Source: Rhizobium sp. Q54 (GTDB lineage Bacteria; Pseudomonadota; Alphaproteobacteria; SMXS01). Taken from it: a DNA stretch of 45,024 nt. Within the stretch, counting starts at the first letter, position 1. Each line of letters opens with the position of its first letter. Positions 42,070-45,024 of the stretch are shown here, piece after piece. A model generated the notes under the pieces. The model was not told the origin of the DNA and did not search any database. It saw nothing but the letters and a program-made list of their open reading frames with translations. The stretch spans positions 1 to 45,024 of the forward strand of contig CAMDTB010000026.1 of NCBI GenBank assembly GCA_945907245.1, read 5' to 3'. The position numbers and the translations under genes were made by a program.

Positions 42070-43643
42070 ACCGTTTCGCCGAGCTGCTCGACCGGCTGTC
42101 CTACACGCCGGGGCGCAACGACAAGCTGGCGCTGATCGTCGACTATTTCCGCCACGTGCCCGATCCGGACCGGGGCTATGCGCTCGCCGCCATGACCGGC
42201 ACGCTGGATTTCAAGCACGCCAAACCGGCGATGATTCGCGGCCTGATCGAGGAACGCACCGATCCGGCGCTGTTCCGGTGGTCGCGCGACTATGTGGGCG
42301 ACACGGCGGAGACCATCGCGTTGATGTGGCCGGTGCGCCGCGGCGTCAACCGCGTCCCCGACCTGTCGGAGATCGTCGAGGAGCTGGACCGGACCTCGAA
42401 GCTCGACATGCCCGGACGCATCGCCGGCTGGCTCGACGCGCTGGACGAAAACGGCCGCTGGGCGCTGCTGAAGCTGATCACCGGCGCCATGCGCATCGGT
42501 GTGTCGGCCCGCCTCGCCAAGCAGGCGCTGGCCCAGTACGGCAGCCTGGACATCGCCGAGGTGGAGGAGGTGTGGCACGGGCTGGAGCCGCCCTACCTGG
42601 ACCTGTTCGCCTGGGCGGACGGGCTGGCCGGGCGCCCCGAGCACGGCGCCCTCGCGCCGTTCCGGCCGGTGATGCTGTCCCATCCGGTCGAGGAGGCGGA
42701 TTTCGCCAGGATGGACCCGGCCGACTACCGGGCGGAATGGAAATGGGACGGCATCCGGGTGCAGGCGGTCTCCGAAGGCGGCGTCAAGCGGCTCTACAGC
42801 CGCACCGGCGAGGACATCTCAGGCTCGTTCCCCGACCTGATCGAGGCCATGCGGTTCGAGGCCGCCATCGACGGCGAGCTGCTGGTGGTGCGCGGCGGCG
42901 CGGTGGCGCCCTTCTCCGACCTGCAGCAGCGGCTGAACCGCAAGACGGTGGGCAAGAAGCAGCTGTCGGGATTTCCCGCCGGCCTGCGGGTCTACGACCT
43001 GCTGGTCGAGGATGGCGAGGATCTGCGCCCGCTGCCCTTCGACGAGCGCAGAGAACGACTCGAAGCCTGGGTCGCGGCGCGGGCCGAGCCACGCATCGGC
43101 CTGTCGCCGCTGATCCCGTTCGCGAGCTTCGACGACCTCACCGAGCTGCGCGGCCATGCCGAGGCCGAGAGCGTCGAGGGCGTCATGCTGAAGCGCGGCG
43201 ACAGCCCGTATCTCGCCGGCCGGCCGAAAGGATACTGGTGGAAATGGAAGCGCGACCCGTTCCTGGTCGACGCCGTGCTGCTCTATGCCCAGCGCGGCAG
43301 CGGACGGCGGTCGTCGTTCTATTCCGACTATACGTTCGGCGTCTGGAAGGACGGCGCGCTGGTGCCGGTGGGCAAGGCCTATTTCGGCTTCACCGACGAC
43401 GAGCTCAAGCTGCTCGACAGGTTCGTGCGCGACAACACCATCAACAGCTTCGGCCCGGTCCGCGAGGTGACCCACGAGCCTGAGAAAGGCCTGGTGCTGG
43501 AGGTGGCGTTCGAGGGCCTGCAGCGATCCACACGCCACAAGTCCGGCGTCGCCATGCGGTTTCCCCGGATCAACCGGATCCGCTGGGACAAGCCGCCGCG
43601 GGAGGCGGACGAGCTGCAGCTGCTGGAAAAGATGCTGGAATAG
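42066..43643 (+). CDS. ATP-dependent DNA ligase (cisplatin damage response type)
   Basis: A 525-residue ATP-dependent ligase. The N-terminal domain (about 1-200) resembles the DNA-binding domain of LigB/ligase I type enzymes. The nucleotidyltransferase core has adenylation motif EWKWDGIRV with Lys226, then LYSRTGEDIS (motif Ia/III region), IDGELLV, EGVMLKR (motif IV) and YWWKWKRD (motif V), followed by an OB-fold (ENTINSFG-like, THEPEKGLVLEVAFEG). Length and neighbours match the 'cisplatin damage response' ligase. GTG 42066 is coupled to the exonuclease stop. It likely repairs crosslinks or strand breaks after induction. Confidence 0.95.
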   Translation: MNRFAELLDRLSYTPGRNDKLALIVDYFRHVPDPDRGYALAAMTGTLDFKHAKPAMIRGLIEERTDPALFRWSRDYVGDTAETIALMWPVRRGVNRVPDLSEIVEELDRTSKLDMPGRIAGWLDALDENGRWALLKLITGAMRIGVSARLAKQALAQYGSLDIAEVEEVWHGLEPPYLDLFAWADGLAGRPEHGALAPFRPVMLSHPVEEADFARMDPADYRAEWKWDGIRVQAVSEGGVKRLYSRTGEDISGSFPDLIEAMRFEAAIDGELLVVRGGAVAPFSDLQQRLNRKTVGKKQLSGFPAGLRVYDLLVEDGEDLRPLPFDERRERLEAWVAARAEPRIGLSPLIPFASFDDLTELRGHAEAESVEGVMLKRGDSPYLAGRPKGYWWKWKRDPFLVDAVLLYAQRGSGRRSSFYSDYTFGVWKDGALVPVGKAYFGFTDDELKLLDRFVRDNTINSFGPVREVTHEPEKGLVLEVAFEGLQRSTRHKSGVAMRFPRINRIRWDKPPREADELQLLEKMLE

Positions 43644-43665
43644 TGCGAGCCGCTTTCCCCTCTCT

Positions 43666-43828
43666 GTCATCCCCGACGTTAGTCGAGCCCGCGAACCGGC
43701 AGGTTCGCGGCTGCGAGACTTGCGATCGGGGACCAATCTTTCCGCGTGTCAGTTGTCGAACATTTTGGCCAACGGTGCATCCTTCATCGCCATGGGTCCC
43801 CGCTCGCGCTTCGCTCGGCGGGGATGAC
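43666..43828. repeat. Palindromic repeat element with terminal inverted repeats
   Basis: GTCATCCCCG (43666-43675) and CGGGGATGAC (43819-43828) form ten-base terminal inverted repeats around 163 bases without a gene. Inside, CCGCGAACC / GGTTCGCGG (43689-43697 with 43702-43710) forms a perfect hairpin with a four-base loop that may also end ligase transcription. A second CCCCGC...GCGGGG fold lies at the right end. The GTCATCCCCG ends are of the kind seen in dispersed palindromic repeats of alphaproteobacteria. Only this copy is visible in the window. Confidence 0.5.
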
Positions 43829-43848
43829 AATTTGGGGTGGGTCGAGCG

Positions 43849-44274
43849 CTATTTGGCCGGCTCGGCACCCTCCGCCGGCTTGCACTCGCCCTCGTAGTCG
43901 ATGTTCTTGCCCTCGGCCGCGGCGCCGCAAGCGTTGCCGTAGGTCTTGCCGTCGCAGCCGCACTGGGGCCGGTAGTCGCGGGTGCACATCTGCGGCTTGG
44001 CGACGCAGACGCCGGTGCGCTTCTCGATGCCGCAGCTGCCGCCGTCGAACTTGCAGTACTGGCCGTCGGGGCAGGAAAATCCGGCCACCGTGTCGCAGAT
44101 CACCGCGTTTCCGTCGCCCTGGCCCATGCCGGACGGGGTCGATGACGCCGCCGGAATGGTGACCGCCGACGGCTTGCCCAGCGCGTCCTCGGGATCGGGT
44201 CCGCCCGGCTTGTCCGAGGCGCAGGCGGCCAGCGTCAGCGCGGCCAGGACGAACAGCAGGGAAATGGGCTTCAT
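43849..44274 (-). CDS. Kazal-domain lipoprotein
   Basis: A 141-residue lipoprotein. The signal MKPISLLFVLAALTLAAC ends at lipidated Cys18. A Pro/Ser/Gly-rich linker is followed by two Cys-rich units: GFSCPDGQYCKFDGGSCG...GVCVAKP and then QMCTRDYRPQCGCDGKTYGNAC...GEC, the latter a Kazal motif with the C-x-Y-x-P-V/Q-CGxDGxTYxNxC pattern. Kazal domains block serine proteases; in bacteria they are often surface proteins of unknown target. ATG 44274 is chosen because GGAG lies seven bases upstream. Confidence 0.85.
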   Translation of the reverse strand: MKPISLLFVLAALTLAACASDKPGGPDPEDALGKPSAVTIPAASSTPSGMGQGDGNAVICDTVAGFSCPDGQYCKFDGGSCGIEKRTGVCVAKPQMCTRDYRPQCGCDGKTYGNACGAAAEGKNIDYEGECKPAEGAEPAK

Positions 44275-44373
44275 CGACGGTCTCCGTTGGTCTGCGTCAC
44301 CATACCGTCGTTCCGCGCCGCTGGCCAAGGGCGGTTGACGCGCGTGCGTCCAGGGCGCATACGGCAATCATAG

Positions 44374-44817
44374 ATGAAGGTGGGCCGGCGATCCGTGACT
44401 GACAGCGACGACGACGACTATCCGTCCCTCGAGGATTTCGAGGTGATCGCGCGGGAGGTATTCGACAGGCTGCCCGCCCATTTCCGCGCCCGTTGCGAGG
44501 GCGTCGCCATCCGCATCGAGGACTTCCCCGACGACGAGGTCTGCGACGACATGGAGCTGGAAAGCCCGTGGGACCTGCTGGGCCTGTATGAGGGCGTGAA
44601 CATCCTCGACAAGGTCTCCGGCGTGGTCGACGGCGTGCCCGACGTGATCTTCCTCTACCGCGAGCCGATCCTCGACTACTGGGACGAAGGCGAGCGCGAG
44701 GAAAGCGTCCGCCACATCATCGCGCATGTCCTGATTCACGAGATCGGCCATCATTTCGGGTTCTCCGATGAAGACATGGAGCGCATCGAGGAATCCGCCA
44801 TCGCCGCCGAGGATTGA
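44374..44817 (+). CDS. Small zincin-like metallopeptidase family protein
   Basis: A 147-residue acidic protein with the zincin motif HEIGHHFGFSDEDMERIE near the C-terminus (HExxHxxG, followed by Asp) and FEVIAREVFDRLPAHF near the start, matching the PF06262-type minimal zincins. WDLLGLYEGV and PDVIFLYREPIL are conserved in the family. Targets are unknown. The start may be GTG 44395 (VTDSDDDD), which has AAGGTGGG upstream, rather than ATG 44374. It is divergent from the Kazal lipoprotein. Confidence 0.85.
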   Translation: MKVGRRSVTDSDDDDYPSLEDFEVIAREVFDRLPAHFRARCEGVAIRIEDFPDDEVCDDMELESPWDLLGLYEGVNILDKVSGVVDGVPDVIFLYREPILDYWDEGEREESVRHIIAHVLIHEIGHHFGFSDEDMERIEESAIAAED

Positions 44818-44880
44818 TGCACGGCGAATGTCGAAATAAGCCTCTCGACGTTATGGACGCGAAATGGCACTGATGCAGCC

Positions 44881-45024
44881 ATGAACAGGCGAATGATCAT
44901 CATGCTTGCGGCCGTTTTCGTCGTCCTGGGCGGCGTGTTCGGCTGGAAGGCCTTTGTCGGCATGAAGACGAAGGAATACATGGCGACGATGAAGCCGCCG
45001 CCGGCCATCATTTCGACCGCCGCG
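44881..45024 (+). CDS. RND efflux periplasmic adaptor (MFP), N-terminal fragment
   Basis: The first 48 codons of a gene cut by the window edge. MNRRMIIMLAAVFVVLGGVFGWKAF is an N-terminal anchor or signal helix, and MKTKEYMATMKPPPAIIST is the Pro-rich start of HlyD/MexA-type adaptors, where the next strand reads V-x-T(A). The call rests on this opening only. It is preceded by 63 bases with no clear promoter motif, except a GTCGA/TCGAC inverted repeat that could be a repressor site. Confidence 0.6.
   Translation, partial: MNRRMIIMLAAVFVVLGGVFGWKAFVGMKTKEYMATMKPPPAIISTAA

Noticed and set aside
1-45024. CRISPR array, prophage, insertion sequence or rRNA
   Set aside because: No regularly spaced repeats, transposase or integrase text, phage structural genes, or rRNA sequence were found on either strand.

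Overview
The window is high-GC DNA, densely coded on both strands, from a free-living alphaproteobacterium, probably of the Rhodospirillales or a nearby lineage. The evidence is the gene order rpmH-rnpA-yidD-yidC-engB-argB, a GTTC-N7-GTTC LexA-type SOS box, a near-perfect Irr-type iron control element, and the 'ligase-associated' DNA repair cassette. Two arginine tRNAs are present (ACG on the minus strand, CCG on the plus strand). I see no insertion sequence, prophage, CRISPR array or rRNA.

Layout. 1-680: tail of a Sel1-repeat protein and a gene-poor stretch beside tRNA-Arg(ACG). 0.9-7 kb: a lipoprotein, a NylC-like self-cleaving P1 peptidase divergent from gamma-glutamyltranspeptidase, an orphan ParA ATPase and a sensor kinase. 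7.1-11.6 kb: the conserved core operon for L34, RNase P protein, YidD/YidC membrane insertion, EngB and ArgB, then tRNA-Arg(CCG). 11.7-14.6 kb: a CapA-like/acyltransferase surface-polysaccharide pair. 14.9-35.5 kb: an accessory oxidative-metabolism region with a Rieske oxygenase, three SDR enzymes, two PQQ-type sugar dehydrogenases each divergent from a related four-helix membrane protein, an amidohydrolase-MDR-methyltransferase operon, an NTF2-like protein, an LLM flavoenzyme, a B12-binding radical SAM enzyme, OsmC and a cytochrome P450. It also holds a membrane glycosyltransferase broken by an in-frame TGA and a remnant of an arylamine N-acetyltransferase. 35.5-36.2 kb: a DUF2061 plus truncated-globin operon with two putative iron-regulator boxes on one promoter. 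37.3-43.6 kb: the PdeM/Lhr-type helicase arm divergent from an HTH/exonuclease/ATP-ligase arm, with a LexA box between them. 43.7-45.0 kb: a palindromic repeat, a Kazal-domain lipoprotein, a small zincin and the start of an RND adaptor.

How the genes fit together. The core operon serves ribosome and membrane-protein biogenesis. The middle section looks like a toolkit for oxidising and remodelling hydrophobic or xenobiotic compounds and sugars, but no complete pathway can be read from it. The repair cassette is the most coherent functional unit: two divergent operons around an apparent SOS operator. The most unusual items are the dual iron boxes on the globin operon, the HigA-like regulator without a toxin inside the repair cassette, and the duplicated dehydrogenase/membrane-protein pairs. 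All functions are assigned by reading motifs; no database search was run.
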